Assembly (NCBI RefSeq): GCF_005670685.2 | Contig: NZ_CP062008.1 | Coordinates: 3,782,001 to 3,846,000 of the forward strand | DNA length: 64,000 nt | Source of the DNA: Mycolicibacterium mucogenicum DSM 44124 | Lineage (GTDB): Bacteria; Actinomycetota; Actinomycetes; Mycobacteriales; Mycobacteriaceae | Reading direction: 5' to 3' | Shown: positions 33,282-42,160 of the stretch, one piece after another | How the letters are laid out: each line of letters opens with the position of its first letter | How positions within the stretch are numbered: position 1 is the first letter of the stretch | Translations under genes and position numbers: made by a program | The notes under the pieces: model-generated | Databases searched by the model: none | Seen by the model: only the letters and a program-made list of their open reading frames with translations | Told to the model about the DNA's origin: nothing

Positions 33282-34436
33282 ATGAGTGACCTGTCGCAGA
33301 AGAAGGCGGTTGTCACCGAACCGCTCAGCGGAGCAGCACTGGCCGCGCCGTCGCGGATCACGCCCGTACGCATCTGGGCCGCGGTCGGTGGCGCGATCCT
33401 GGTATTCCAGCTCTACGTCTGGACCCGCTGGGTGACGGGACCGAACTTCGAGCGGGTTCCCGCCGGTCCGAGCGATCCACCGACGTACATGAAGGCCATC
33501 CTGTTCACCTGGACCGGCGTGATCATCGTTGGGCTGCCAGTTGCGTTGTGGTGGTTCATCATCCGGCCCTGGCGGCGCGAGCGGCGCATCACCCTCGACG
33601 GCATGCTGTTGATCGCGTGCGGCCTGTTGTTCTTCCAGGACCCGCTGCTGAACTACGTCAACACCTGGAGCACCTACAACACCTGGATGTGGAACCGCGG
33701 CTCGTGGGTGCAGGACGTCCCCGGCTGGATGTCGTTCGGCGAGCCCGGCCGCATGATGGCCGAACCGTTCCTGATGAATGCACCCGGCTACTGCTTCGTC
33801 CTGCTGTGCACGATGCTGGGCTGCTGGGTGATGCGCAAGGCAAAGGCGAAGTGGCCCACCATCAACACCCTCGGCCTCATCGGCGTCGTCATCGTGTGGA
33901 CATTCTTCTTCGACTTCGTCATCGAGGGCCTGTTCCTCATGCCGATGGGGCTGTTCACCTATCCCGGCGCCATCAGGGCCCTGTCGGTCAATCCCGGGAC
34001 CTACTACCAGTGGCCGATCTATGAGGGGCTGATGTGGGGCGGCGTGCAGGCGGGCCTGTGCTGCCTGCGCTACTTCACCGACGACCGCGGCCGCACCTTC
34101 GTCGAGCGCGGGCTCGACACCGTCCGCGGTGGCTTTGTCACACAACAGATCACGCGTTTCCTGGCGATCTTCGCGGCCTGCAGCGCGTTCTTCTTCGTGC
34201 TGTACAACCTGCCCGCCCAATGGTTCGCCATGCACCAGGACCCGTGGCCCGAGGATCTGCTGAAGCGCTCGTACTTCTTGATGGGGGTGTGCGGCGACGG
34301 CACCGACCGGGCCTGTCCCGACCCCTCGATCCCGATCCCGCTGCAGAACTCGAGCTACGTCAACATCCACGGCCAGTTGGTGACGCCGGACGGCGTCACC
34401 ATTCCGAAAGTCGTTCCTGTCGAGAAGGGCAAATGA
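33282..34436 (+). CDS. AveC-like polytopic membrane protein, copy 2
   Basis: A 384-residue tandem paralogue of the preceding gene, with the same motifs (FFQDPLLNYVNTW, GTYYQWPIYEGLMWG, FTDDRGRTFVERG) and the same topology. Identity between the two is high along the whole length, with identical size, so both are probably under selection as a pair, perhaps a heterodimer. Starts 6 bp after copy 1 and ends just before the ATPase gene. Confidence 0.83.
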   Translation: MSDLSQKKAVVTEPLSGAALAAPSRITPVRIWAAVGGAILVFQLYVWTRWVTGPNFERVPAGPSDPPTYMKAILFTWTGVIIVGLPVALWWFIIRPWRRERRITLDGMLLIACGLLFFQDPLLNYVNTWSTYNTWMWNRGSWVQDVPGWMSFGEPGRMMAEPFLMNAPGYCFVLLCTMLGCWVMRKAKAKWPTINTLGLIGVVIVWTFFFDFVIEGLFLMPMGLFTYPGAIRALSVNPGTYYQWPIYEGLMWGGVQAGLCCLRYFTDDRGRTFVERGLDTVRGGFVTQQITRFLAIFAACSAFFFVLYNLPAQWFAMHQDPWPEDLLKRSYFLMGVCGDGTDRACPDPSIPIPLQNSSYVNIHGQLVTPDGVTIPKVVPVEKGK

Positions 34437-34437
34437 C

Positions 34438-35256
34438 GTGTTGAACCACACTTCCGCAGCTGTCAGACCGGTGCCGAGCGCACCCTTCTACCGCGCCGTC
34501 GGCGACGAGGTGGAGGTCTTCCACGCGGCAGCCCGCCGGGGTCTGCCGGTACTGCTGAAAGGCCCGACGGGGTGCGGAAAGACGCGCTTCGTCGAGGCGA
34601 TGGCACACGAACTCGGGCGCGACCTCATCACCGTCGCCGGCCATGAGGACATGACGTCTGCGGACCTCGTCGGCCGATTCCTGCTGAAGGGCGGTGAAAC
34701 CGTCTGGGTGGACGGACCTTTGACGCGTGCGGTGCGCGAGGGCGCCATCTGCTACCTCGACGAGATCGTGGAGGCACGTCAGGACACCACCGTCGTCATC
34801 CACCCCCTGGCCGACCACCGGCGGGAGTTGCCTGTCGACCGCCTCGGCGTCACGTTGCCCGCAGCACCGGGTTTCCAGCTCGTCATCTCCTACAACCCCG
34901 GCTATCAGAGCGTCCTGAAGAACATCAAGGAATCCACGCGGCAGCGGTTCGTCGCCATCGAACTCGACTTCCCACCGGCCGCGGCCGAGACGGAAATCGT
35001 GATGCACGAGGCCGGCATCGATACCGAAACCGCCCGCAGCTTGGTCAAATTCGGCAACGCGATCCGCAACCTCGATGGCTCACCGCTTCGTGAAGTGGCA
35101 TCCACCCGCATGCTGATCCTTGCCGGCGAACTCGTCGCCGAAGGACTGAGCATCCGCAGCGCCGTGCAGTCTGCTGTCGTCAAGGTGCTCTCCGACGATC
35201 ACGACATCGTCCGCGCGCTGGGCGAGCTCGCGGACGCCGTCCTCCCGCGGTCGTGA
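34438..35256 (+). CDS. MoxR-class AAA+ ATPase, NorQ/CbbQ type
   Basis: A 272-residue AAA+ ATPase: Walker A GPTGCGKT (residues 42-49), Walker B ICYLDEI, and the MoxR-type EDMTSADLVGRF segment. NorQ/CbbQ proteins form hexameric rings with a VWA partner that remodel or insert metal into a target enzyme (NO reductase, Rubisco). The VWA partner follows with a 4-bp overlap. There is no NorB, NorC or Rubisco here; the co-operonic AveC-like proteins are the natural targets. Confidence 0.92.
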   Translation: MLNHTSAAVRPVPSAPFYRAVGDEVEVFHAAARRGLPVLLKGPTGCGKTRFVEAMAHELGRDLITVAGHEDMTSADLVGRFLLKGGETVWVDGPLTRAVREGAICYLDEIVEARQDTTVVIHPLADHRRELPVDRLGVTLPAAPGFQLVISYNPGYQSVLKNIKESTRQRFVAIELDFPPAAAETEIVMHEAGIDTETARSLVKFGNAIRNLDGSPLREVASTRMLILAGELVAEGLSIRSAVQSAVVKVLSDDHDIVRALGELADAVLPRS

Positions 35257-36938
35257 CCGATTCCGCCGGGCCGGAGCGGTTTCGGCTCCTCGCGACCCAT
35301 GTCGCAGGCCGGCCGGTCGACATCGCCGAGGCCCGGGCGGGCGACGCCGCGTGGACCGACGGCCATGTCATCTACGTCTCGGCCGTGCCGGTGGCACAAC
35401 AGCGCAACGCGGTACTGGTGCAGAGCGCCCTGCTGGGCGCGGGCAGCCTCGATGCACCCCGGATGAAGGGCTTGCGGGGCCGCACCGCGGTGGCACGCCG
35501 CTACCTGGCATTGGAGGGCCGTCGGGTCATCGCGTACCTGGCCCGCGAGCTCCCCCTGGCCGCTGAGCTCGATGTCGGCGAGCCGAGCACCGCCGACGCC
35601 GACGAATCGCTGCGAATCGCGAAGGGCCGCAGGGCTGTCGACGATGCACCGGACTGGTTCGGCGTCATCAAGCCCTCTCGGCTGCTGGCCGCGCCGGCGA
35701 GTCCGGGCGCGCGGCCCACCGACCAGGACCTCCAACTGAAGTTCGAGGTTCCGGATGTGCACGAGGAACTCGACGACGAGGACGACGACGGGGAATCCGA
35801 GGACAGCAAGATCCTCAAGCTCTTCGAAGCGCCCGTGGTCGGTTCCCGGACGGTATCCGACTTCCTCTCCAAGCTGTTCGGCAGTTCGAAGTCGAAGGGC
35901 GAGGACGCCGCCGGGGCCGAGATGCAGATCGGGAGCGTGCGGCGCGTGGCCAAGGTTGGTCCCGACGCGCGGCCCCTGCCCACCCAAATCCGGTTCACCG
36001 ACGACCGCCGTCCGGGTGCCACGCTGGGCGTCGGCGGCGCCCTGTACCCCGAGTGGGACGTCTTCGGGGGCCGATACAAGGAGGATTGGTGCCGGGTCAT
36101 CGATTTTCCGCTCACCGCCGCCGCCGACGTTTCCGCGGCGGGCGTGCCGCACGACGATGTCCTGCGACGGCGCTTGTCGCGAATCGGGCTCGGTCCCAAA
36201 GTTCTTCGCGGCCGGGCCGATGGCGACGAGCTGGACATCGAAGCGCTGATCGATCTGTTCGTCGACCTGCGCTCCGGTTTCTCGCCGCCCGAGCACGTCT
36301 ATCTGGAGCAGCGCAAGCTCTCTCGTAATCTGGGCGTGCTCATCCTCGTCGACGCCTCGGGCTCGGCCACCGAAACCGACGCCGACGGTCTCGCCGTCCA
36401 TGAGCACCAGCGCCGCGCGGCCGCCACCATGGCCGCCGTCCTCGAAGAGCTCGGCGACCGCGTCGCCGTCTACGGCTTCCGGTCACAGGGCCGTCATGCC
36501 GTCCACCTGCCCGCCATCAAGCCGTTCGGCCAGCGGTTCGGCGCGGTGGGGCGAGCGCGACTGAATCAGCTTGAGCCATCCGGCTATACCCGGCTCGGGG
36601 CCGCCATCCGCGGTGCGGGTGAGATCCTCAAGGAGCAGGCCGGCACACCCAATCGGCTGCTCCTTGTATTGTCCGACGGCTTCCCGTACGACGACGGATA
36701 TGAAGGCCGCTACGCCGAAGCCGACGCTCACAAGGCGCTGGAAGAGCTGCGCATGGACGGCGTTGCCTGCCTGTGCCTTTCGATCGGCGGTGCCAGCGAG
36801 ACCGAAGCGCTCGAGCGCGTCTTCGGGTCCGCCAGTTATGCCGGCTCCGGCACGCTCGCCGAGTTGAGCCCACGCATGGACGAATTGTTCCTGTCGTCCC
36901 TGCGTGAACTGGCCGCACCGAAGCCGGCACGCGGTTGA
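35253..36938 (+). CDS. VWA-domain protein, NorD/CbbO type
   Basis: A 561-residue protein whose C-terminal third is a von Willebrand A domain with a full MIDAS: D367-A-S369-G-S371, Thr in SGYTRLG and Asp in LSDGFPYDD. The middle has an acidic stretch (about residues 168-185, many D/E), as in NorD/CbbO proteins. It pairs with the ATPase before it as an activase or metal-insertion machine. The N-terminal half carries no recognised catalytic motif. Confidence 0.9.
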   Translation: MTDSAGPERFRLLATHVAGRPVDIAEARAGDAAWTDGHVIYVSAVPVAQQRNAVLVQSALLGAGSLDAPRMKGLRGRTAVARRYLALEGRRVIAYLARELPLAAELDVGEPSTADADESLRIAKGRRAVDDAPDWFGVIKPSRLLAAPASPGARPTDQDLQLKFEVPDVHEELDDEDDDGESEDSKILKLFEAPVVGSRTVSDFLSKLFGSSKSKGEDAAGAEMQIGSVRRVAKVGPDARPLPTQIRFTDDRRPGATLGVGGALYPEWDVFGGRYKEDWCRVIDFPLTAAADVSAAGVPHDDVLRRRLSRIGLGPKVLRGRADGDELDIEALIDLFVDLRSGFSPPEHVYLEQRKLSRNLGVLILVDASGSATETDADGLAVHEHQRRAAATMAAVLEELGDRVAVYGFRSQGRHAVHLPAIKPFGQRFGAVGRARLNQLEPSGYTRLGAAIRGAGEILKEQAGTPNRLLLVLSDGFPYDDGYEGRYAEADAHKALEELRMDGVACLCLSIGGASETEALERVFGSASYAGSGTLAELSPRMDELFLSSLRELAAPKPARG

Positions 36939-36946
36939 GGCCACAG

Positions 36947-36964
36947 ATCTCAAGTACTTAACAT
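36947..36964. promoter_or_regulatory. TCAAGTACTTGA-type operator
   Basis: ATCTCAAGTACTTAACAT, 53 bp upstream of the phosphotransferase start, matching the sites at 27.9 and 31.4 kb. It suggests that the same regulator covers this operon. Confidence 0.6.
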
Positions 36965-37016
36965 TTCGCCCCGGGTGCGCTATGACTGAGAGGACGCTCT
37001 CGCGTCACAAGGGCGG

Positions 37017-38069
37017 ATGAGTGGGGTATTTGTGATCGACGTTGCGCGCCTTGCCGATTGGCTGGACCGGTCGGAACTACCCGGCGCCGGCGAACCCCTC
37101 CAAGCCGACTACCTGTCCGGCGGCACCCAGAACGTCATCTACCGGATCACCCGCGGCGACCACACGTGTGTGCTCCGCATGCCGCCATCGGAGGCGCCCG
37201 CCGACCGCGACAAGGGCATCCTGCGCGAATGGCGCATCATCGAAGCCCTCGATGGGACCGATGTGCCGCACACCGCCGCGGTCGGAGTGTGTGAGGACGC
37301 GTCGGTGCTCGGCCGGCCGTTCTACCTGATGGGGTACGTCGACGGTTGGTCACCCATGGACCGGCACGGCGTCTGGCCCGACCCGTTCGGTGAGGACATC
37401 GAAGCCCGCGCGGGTTTGTCGTATCAGCTGGCCGAGGGCATCGCGCTACTGTCGAAGGTCGACTGGAAAGCCAAGGGACTGCACGATCTCGGCCGACCCG
37501 ATGGGTTCCACGAACGCCAGGTCGATCGGTGGATTTCGTTCTTCGAGCGCATCAAAGGCCGCGAGATAGACGGCCTGGACGTCACCACCGAATGGCTGCG
37601 CAACCACCGGCCGCTCGACTTCATCCCCGGGCTGATGCACGGCGACTACCAGTTCGCCAACGTGATGTACCGGCACGGCGCACCGGCGACCATGGCCGCG
37701 ATCGTCGACTGGGAGATGGGCACCGTCGGCGACCCCAAGCTCGATCTGGGCTGGATGGTGCAGAGCTGGCCGGAGAACACGCGAGGAGCAGAAGTTGGAG
37801 AAGCCACGGATTCCACCGGAATGAACTACGTCGACATGCGTGGAATGCCCTCGCGTACAGCTGTCGTCGACCACTACGCCAAGGTGTCCGGGCGCCAGGT
37901 GGACGATTTGGACTACTACCTGGTGCTGGCCAAGTGGAAGCTGGCGATCGTGCTGGAGCAGGGCTTCCAGCGGGCCGGCGACAACGAAAAGCTGCTTGCC
38001 TACGGGCCCGTGATCACCGCCCTGATGCGGGAAGCGGCCGAGCTCGCCGAGTCCAGCGACTACCGGTGA
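37017..38069 (+). CDS. aminoglycoside phosphotransferase-fold kinase (APH family)
   Basis: A 350-residue kinase-fold protein: nucleotide loop LSGGTQNVIYRI, catalytic loop HGDYQFANV (H208, D210, N215) and metal-binding Asp in VDWEMGTVGDP (D231). Mycobacteria carry many such enzymes near acyl-CoA dehydrogenase genes, where they are thought to phosphorylate hydroxylated acyl or lipid intermediates (dehydration by phosphorylation and elimination). It is co-translated with the next gene. ATG at 37017; GTG at 37032 is an alternative. Confidence 0.87.
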   Translation: MSGVFVIDVARLADWLDRSELPGAGEPLQADYLSGGTQNVIYRITRGDHTCVLRMPPSEAPADRDKGILREWRIIEALDGTDVPHTAAVGVCEDASVLGRPFYLMGYVDGWSPMDRHGVWPDPFGEDIEARAGLSYQLAEGIALLSKVDWKAKGLHDLGRPDGFHERQVDRWISFFERIKGREIDGLDVTTEWLRNHRPLDFIPGLMHGDYQFANVMYRHGAPATMAAIVDWEMGTVGDPKLDLGWMVQSWPENTRGAEVGEATDSTGMNYVDMRGMPSRTAVVDHYAKVSGRQVDDLDYYLVLAKWKLAIVLEQGFQRAGDNEKLLAYGPVITALMREAAELAESSDYR

Positions 38070-39031
38070 AGGCCGTCGTCTGCCCCGAATACGGCCCGCC
38101 GGAAGTGGTCCGGATCGACGACGTGCCGCCGCCCACGCTGTCCGCGGGACAGGTCCGGGTCCGGGTGCACGTCGCCGCGGTGAACTTTCCCGACGTGCTG
38201 TTCATCGCCGATCGATATCAGGTGAGTGTGCCCGTGCCATTCGTGCCCGGTAGTGAGTTCGCCGGCGTCGTCACCGAAGTCGCCGATGCCGCAGCCGGTT
38301 TCGCGGTGGGTGACAGGGTGTCCGGCGCGGCGCTGTACGGCGCGTTCGCCGAGGAGGTGGTGGCGCCCATCCACGGCCTGACCCGAATCCCCGACGGCGT
38401 CGACGACCGGACGGCCGCCGCATACGGCGTCGCCCACGGCACCGCCTACCACGCGTTGCGGTCGGCGGCGCAGGTCGGCCCCGGCCAAAACCTGGTGGTG
38501 CTGGGCGCCGGCGGCGGCGTCGGGTTGGCGTCGGTGCAACTGGGTGTCCTGCTGGGTGCGACGGTCACCGCCGTGGCATCGTCGGAGGAAAAGCTCTCCA
38601 CCGCAGCGTCATACGGCGCCGCCCACCTCGTGAACCACCGTTGCCCCGACCTGCGTGGCGCCCTGCGCGACGTCGTCCCCGATGGAGCGCACGCGGTCAT
38701 CGACCCGGTTGGTGGCGACGCCTCCGAACCGGCGCTGCGGTCCCTGCGGCCCGGCGGGCGCTTCGTCACCGTCGGCTTCGCCTCGGGCGTCATCCCCCGC
38801 ATCCCGCTGAACCTCGTCCTCATCAAGGGCGCACATGTCATCGGGTTCCAGCTCCGCGACATTCCAGCCGACGAATTCGACCGCAACCGAACGGAACTCG
38901 CCGAACTACTGGCCGGCGGCCAGGTGGTGCCCCACGTCGGCGCCGTCTACCGACTCGAGGACACTGCGCAGGCCCTCCGCCTGGTTGCCGACGGCAAGGC
39001 CGTCGGCAAGGTCCTCATCGACGTCGGTTAG
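38066..39031 (+). CDS. quinone-oxidoreductase-like MDR dehydrogenase (zinc-free)
   Basis: A 321-residue medium-chain dehydrogenase/reductase: GroES-like N-terminus (VNFPDVLFIADRYQ, VPGSEFAGVV) and Rossmann loop VLGAGGGVGLASVQ. No structural zinc cysteines are visible, so it belongs to the NADPH:quinone/enoyl reductase branch. GTG at 38066 overlaps the phosphotransferase stop (GTGA). Reduces an enone or enoyl-CoA-type bond; substrate unknown. Ends convergent with 39028, overlapping by 4 bp. Confidence 0.9.
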   Translation: MKAVVCPEYGPPEVVRIDDVPPPTLSAGQVRVRVHVAAVNFPDVLFIADRYQVSVPVPFVPGSEFAGVVTEVADAAAGFAVGDRVSGAALYGAFAEEVVAPIHGLTRIPDGVDDRTAAAYGVAHGTAYHALRSAAQVGPGQNLVVLGAGGGVGLASVQLGVLLGATVTAVASSEEKLSTAASYGAAHLVNHRCPDLRGALRDVVPDGAHAVIDPVGGDASEPALRSLRPGGRFVTVGFASGVIPRIPLNLVLIKGAHVIGFQLRDIPADEFDRNRTELAELLAGGQVVPHVGAVYRLEDTAQALRLVADGKAVGKVLIDVG

Positions 39032-39528
39032 CTCGCCGGGACCAGGTCGGCGGCGACCGAGGCCATCATGCCGATGCGGAAAGTCTCGACAGAGTTCACC
39101 GCCTGCGGAACGCCGCAGGCTGCCAGCGCCTGCGACTTGAATGCCCTTGCCGCAGCGCTCAATTCATGGTGGACGGCACCGATGCCGTGCAACTCCGCCG
39201 GACAGGTCTCGCCCCAAAGCGTCACCTCGGTCTGGCCGGCCGCCAGCGCCGCCAGCACGCCCCCGCGGACCCGGGCGTCAGTGTCGAACAGGTGCGCCGC
39301 GACGGCCACCGTCTGCGGGTGCGGCCGGCTCCTGGCCTCCACCAATGCCGACTCGAGGTCCTGGGCGTGGACGCCCAGGATCTGCAGCGGGCGGTCGTCC
39401 TCGTCGGCGTCAGCGATCAGCACGGTGACATCCCAGCCCGCCGTCACCCGGTCGAACAGCCAGCCGCCGGCATTCTCGACGGCCTCTGCGACCGTGGCGG
39501 CGACGACGTCGAGGCGGTAGCGCGTCAG
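39028..39528 (-). CDS. conserved protein of unknown function downstream of TetR
   Basis: About 166 residues with coding-type codon use: LTRYRLDVVAATVAEAVENAGGWLFDR, then an alpha/beta region (DVTVLIADADEDDRP) and a helical end. Not recognised. The start is uncertain: homology-like content begins at a CTG overlapping the TetR stop (CTGA), while the first standard in-frame start is GTG at 39615, which would overlap TetR by 91 bp. An internal GTG near VTAGWDV is possible. The pattern (flavin-like or GAF-like sensing protein made with its regulator) is speculation. Confidence 0.6.
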   Translation of the reverse strand: MTRYRLDVVAATVAEAVENAGGWLFDRVTAGWDVTVLIADADEDDRPLQILGVHAQDLESALVEARSRPHPQTVAVAAHLFDTDARVRGGVLAALAAGQTEVTLWGETCPAELHGIGAVHHELSAAARAFKSQALAACGVPQAVNSVETFRIGMMASVAADLVPAS

Positions 39529-40127
39529 GGGACTGTCGGGGCGAGCTCCCGGCGTAATGACTCGACGTAGTCCTTGAACACGTCCGTCACGGGCATCGAA
39601 GGATCGAGCAACCACAATGTCTCCATTCCGTTGACAAAGGCCAAAATCTGTACCGCCTTGATGGCGGGGTCCATGTCGCTGCGATATCGGCCCGCTTCCT
39701 GGGCTTCCCGGATGCCGTCGCCGAGGATTCTCAGCGCGGCCTGGTAGCGCAGCAGCATGCGGTCGTGCAGCGGGGCGTCGGGCAGGATGTTTTCGATCAG
39801 CAGCACGGCGAACGTGCCCACGAGTTCGGGTGATCGCTCGAACCGCTCGGGTACCGTCATGAGCTCTTCGATCAGGTCGCCACTGCGGTCGGCATGGGCG
39901 TCGTCGTCGGCGTCGCGGGCGTCGAGCACTGCATGCAGCAGTTGCTCCTTGGATTCGAAGTGATGCAGCAGCCCCGCCGGCGTTACTCCCGCCTCGCGGG
40001 CGATCTGCGCCAAAGAGGTACTGCGCCAGCCATTTCGGGCAAGTAGGCGTTGCGCGACCTCGAGGATCCGAGCCTTACGATCGTCACCCTTGGCGAAGAG
40101 TGCGGCGTAAGGCCGGGGCTCCGTCAC
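39525..40127 (-). CDS. TetR-family regulator
   Basis: A 200-residue regulator with HTH STSLAQIAREAGVTPAGLLHHF (residues about 35-56) and an alpha-helical ligand domain. GTG at 40127 with AAGGGA 6 bp before is preferred over upstream starts. An inverted repeat 19 bp upstream is its likely operator. It is the first gene of a two-gene unit and lies near the end-on operon of acyl-CoA dehydrogenase genes, which it might also control. Confidence 0.9.
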   Translation of the reverse strand: MTEPRPYAALFAKGDDRKARILEVAQRLLARNGWRSTSLAQIAREAGVTPAGLLHHFESKEQLLHAVLDARDADDDAHADRSGDLIEELMTVPERFERSPELVGTFAVLLIENILPDAPLHDRMLLRYQAALRILGDGIREAQEAGRYRSDMDPAIKAVQILAFVNGMETLWLLDPSMPVTDVFKDYVESLRRELAPTVP

Positions 40128-40145
40128 GCCCACTCCCTTCGACCG

Positions 40146-40177
40146 AACCAACCTAGTGAACACACAGTAGGTTGGTT
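40146..40177. promoter_or_regulatory. AACCAACCTA-N12-TAGGTTGGTT operator
   Basis: Perfect 10-bp inverted repeat with a 12-nt spacer in the gap upstream of the TetR gene (start 40127) and downstream of the acyl-CoA dehydrogenase stop (40224). Placed for autoregulation. Confidence 0.65.
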
Positions 40178-40223
40178 TGGCCGGTGTGACAAGGGTCTCA
40201 CCGAGATTTGTTCACCGCGTTGT

Positions 40224-41372
40224 CTACAGACCCAGCGATTTGGCGATGATCAGCTTCATGACCTCACTCGTACCCGCGTAGATCCGCGCCACGCGGGCGT
40301 TCATGTAGAGCCGCGTGATCGGATACTCGAGCATGTAGCCGTAGCCGCCGAACAACTGGACGCAGCGGTCGACCACGCGAGCTTGGACCTCGGTGCAGAA
40401 CAGCTTCACGCGCGCCGCGTCAGCGCCGGACAACTCACCCGCGTTCAGCTCGACGACGGCCTTGTCGACCATGGTCTGGGCCGCCTCGATCTCGGCCGAC
40501 ATGGCGGCGAGTTCGAACTTGGTGTTCTGGAACGATGCGACAGGCGTCCCGAATGCCTTGCGCTCCTTGACGTAATCGATGGTCGTCGCCACCGCCGCGC
40601 GTGCCTGGCACACGGACCCGACAGCGACGGTCATCCGCTCCTGCGGCAGGTTGTGGCCGAGGTAGCCGAACGCCTCGCCCTCCTCCCCCAGCAGATTCGC
40701 GGCGGGCACCCGCACATCGGTGAAGGCGAGTTCGACGGTGTCCTGCTCCTTGCAGCCCATCTTGTCCAGAACCCGGCCCTTCTCGAAGCCCGGCATACCG
40801 TCCTCCACGACGACGAGAGACAGGCCGCGCCGGCGGTTCTCCGGATCGGTCGACGTGCGGGCCACCACGATCACCAGATCGGCCAGCAGCCCGCCCGTGA
40901 TGAAAGTCTTGGCACCGTTGAGGACATAGCTGTCGCCGTCGCGGACCGCGGTGGTGCGCACTCCGGCGAGGTCGGAGCCCGTCCCGGGCTCGGTCATCGC
41001 GATGGCCGTCAGCAGCGTGCCGTCAGCGAGCCCGGGAAACCAGCGGGCACGCTGTTCGTCGTTGGCATAGTGCAGGAAGTACGGCAGGATCACGTCGAGC
41101 TGCGTGCGGACCGTCGACAGCGTCACCAGGGCGCGCGCCGCCTCTTCTTGCAGCACCACGTTGTAGCGGTAGTCCGGCAGTCCGGAGCCGCCATACTCCT
41201 CCGGAATCGCCATCCCGAGCATGCCCAATGCGCCCATCTGCTCGAAGATCGAACGGGGCATCTGGCCGGCCTTCTCCCAATCGGCAAAGTACGGCTCGAC
41301 CTCCTTGGCAACGAAGTCGCGGACCAACTTCCGGAAGGCCTCGTGGTCTTCGGTGAACAGGTCGCGGCGCAT
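40224..41372 (-). CDS. acyl-CoA dehydrogenase
   Basis: A 382-residue full-length acyl-CoA dehydrogenase: AMTEPGTGSDLAGV (FAD/substrate domain), TFITGGLLADLV, YVKERKAFGTPVASFQ, and the C-terminal QLFGGYGYMLEYPITRLYMNAR that usually carries the catalytic region, ending YAGTSEVMK. ATG at 41372 overlaps the enoyl-CoA hydratase stop by one base. Last gene of the minus-strand operon starting at 46570; a homotetrameric enzyme is likely as no small partner is adjacent. Confidence 0.93.
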   Translation of the reverse strand: MRRDLFTEDHEAFRKLVRDFVAKEVEPYFADWEKAGQMPRSIFEQMGALGMLGMAIPEEYGGSGLPDYRYNVVLQEEAARALVTLSTVRTQLDVILPYFLHYANDEQRARWFPGLADGTLLTAIAMTEPGTGSDLAGVRTTAVRDGDSYVLNGAKTFITGGLLADLVIVVARTSTDPENRRRGLSLVVVEDGMPGFEKGRVLDKMGCKEQDTVELAFTDVRVPAANLLGEEGEAFGYLGHNLPQERMTVAVGSVCQARAAVATTIDYVKERKAFGTPVASFQNTKFELAAMSAEIEAAQTMVDKAVVELNAGELSGADAARVKLFCTEVQARVVDRCVQLFGGYGYMLEYPITRLYMNARVARIYAGTSEVMKLIIAKSLGL

Positions 41373-42160
41373 CAGGACTCCAATCTGGGCACGGCCCATC
41401 GGCCGGTGAACGTCGGTTCGTGTTTCGCGGCAAAGGCCGCATATGCCGTCGCAGCATCAGTGGTGGCGAAATTGACCACCTGCGCGCGGGATTCGTTGGC
41501 CAGCGCTTCCCGCATCGTGGCGTCGGCGCCCTGGTTCAACAACGCTTTGGCCTGGCCGAGCGCGACCGGCGGGCCCGCCGCCAACCGTGCCGCGAGGTCA
41601 TCGACGAATCCGTCGATCTCCGGCCCGGACACCACCCACGTCACCAGATTGAGCGCCTGAGCTTCGTCGGCGTCGATGGTCTCGGCCAGCAGCGCAAGCC
41701 TTTTCGCCTGTTGCAGCCCGACGATCTTGGGTAGCAGCCACGAGCCGCCGAGATCCAGTGACAGGCCGCGCTTCGAAAAGATCTGAGAGAAGCGCGATTC
41801 CGGGGTCGCGACAACGAAGTCGCAGCCGAGTGCCAGGTTCCACCCCGCGCCGACGGCGACGCCCGTCACCTTGGCGATGGTGGGCAACGACAGCTCGTGC
41901 AGCGCGACCGCGACATCGGTGAGCTTCTGCAGTTTGCGCAGCGGATGGATGTCCTCGGGCTCGGAGATGTCCGCCCCTGAGCAGAAGGCTCCCCCGGCAC
42001 CGGCGAGTACCAGCGCCCGCAGCCCGGGATCGCGGTCCGCGGCATGTAACTCCTCGGCCAAGCGCACCCACAGTTCCGGGTTGATGGCGTTCTTGCGTTC
42101 CGGACGGTTCAGCGTCAGCGTGCGGACACCGTCACGGTCTTCGCGCAGCAGCACACTCAT
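41372..42160 (-). CDS. enoyl-CoA hydratase/isomerase family
   Basis: A 262-residue crotonase: CoA-binding AFCSGADIS, oxyanion GVAVGAGWNLALGCD, and SKRGLSLDLGGSWLLP, where one classical glutamate position is Asp, as in PaaG-like isomerases. It hydrates or isomerises an enoyl-CoA made by the dehydrogenases in the same operon. Overlaps the CoA-transferase by 4 bp. Confidence 0.92.
   Translation of the reverse strand: MSVLLREDRDGVRTLTLNRPERKNAINPELWVRLAEELHAADRDPGLRALVLAGAGGAFCSGADISEPEDIHPLRKLQKLTDVAVALHELSLPTIAKVTGVAVGAGWNLALGCDFVVATPESRFSQIFSKRGLSLDLGGSWLLPKIVGLQQAKRLALLAETIDADEAQALNLVTWVVSGPEIDGFVDDLAARLAAGPPVALGQAKALLNQGADATMREALANESRAQVVNFATTDAATAYAAFAAKHEPTFTGRWAVPRLES

Noticed and set aside
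32586..34451. Long open frame (621 codons) on the minus strand across both AveC-like genes
   Set aside because: It mirrors the coding strand of two clearly real membrane-protein genes. Its translation is Arg/His/Asp/Gln-rich without motifs, typical of antisense frames in high-GC DNA.
34438..36938. NorQ/NorD as part of a denitrification (NO reductase) locus
   Set aside because: No norB or norC homologue and no other denitrification gene is present; the operon partners are AveC-like proteins. The genes are reported as NorQ/NorD-type only.
27910..36964. Assigning the TCAAGTACTTGA sites firmly to KstR2
   Set aside because: The core resembles the KstR2 motif, but the outer bases differ and a MarR gene lies in one target operon. 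Neither assignment can be decided from sequence.
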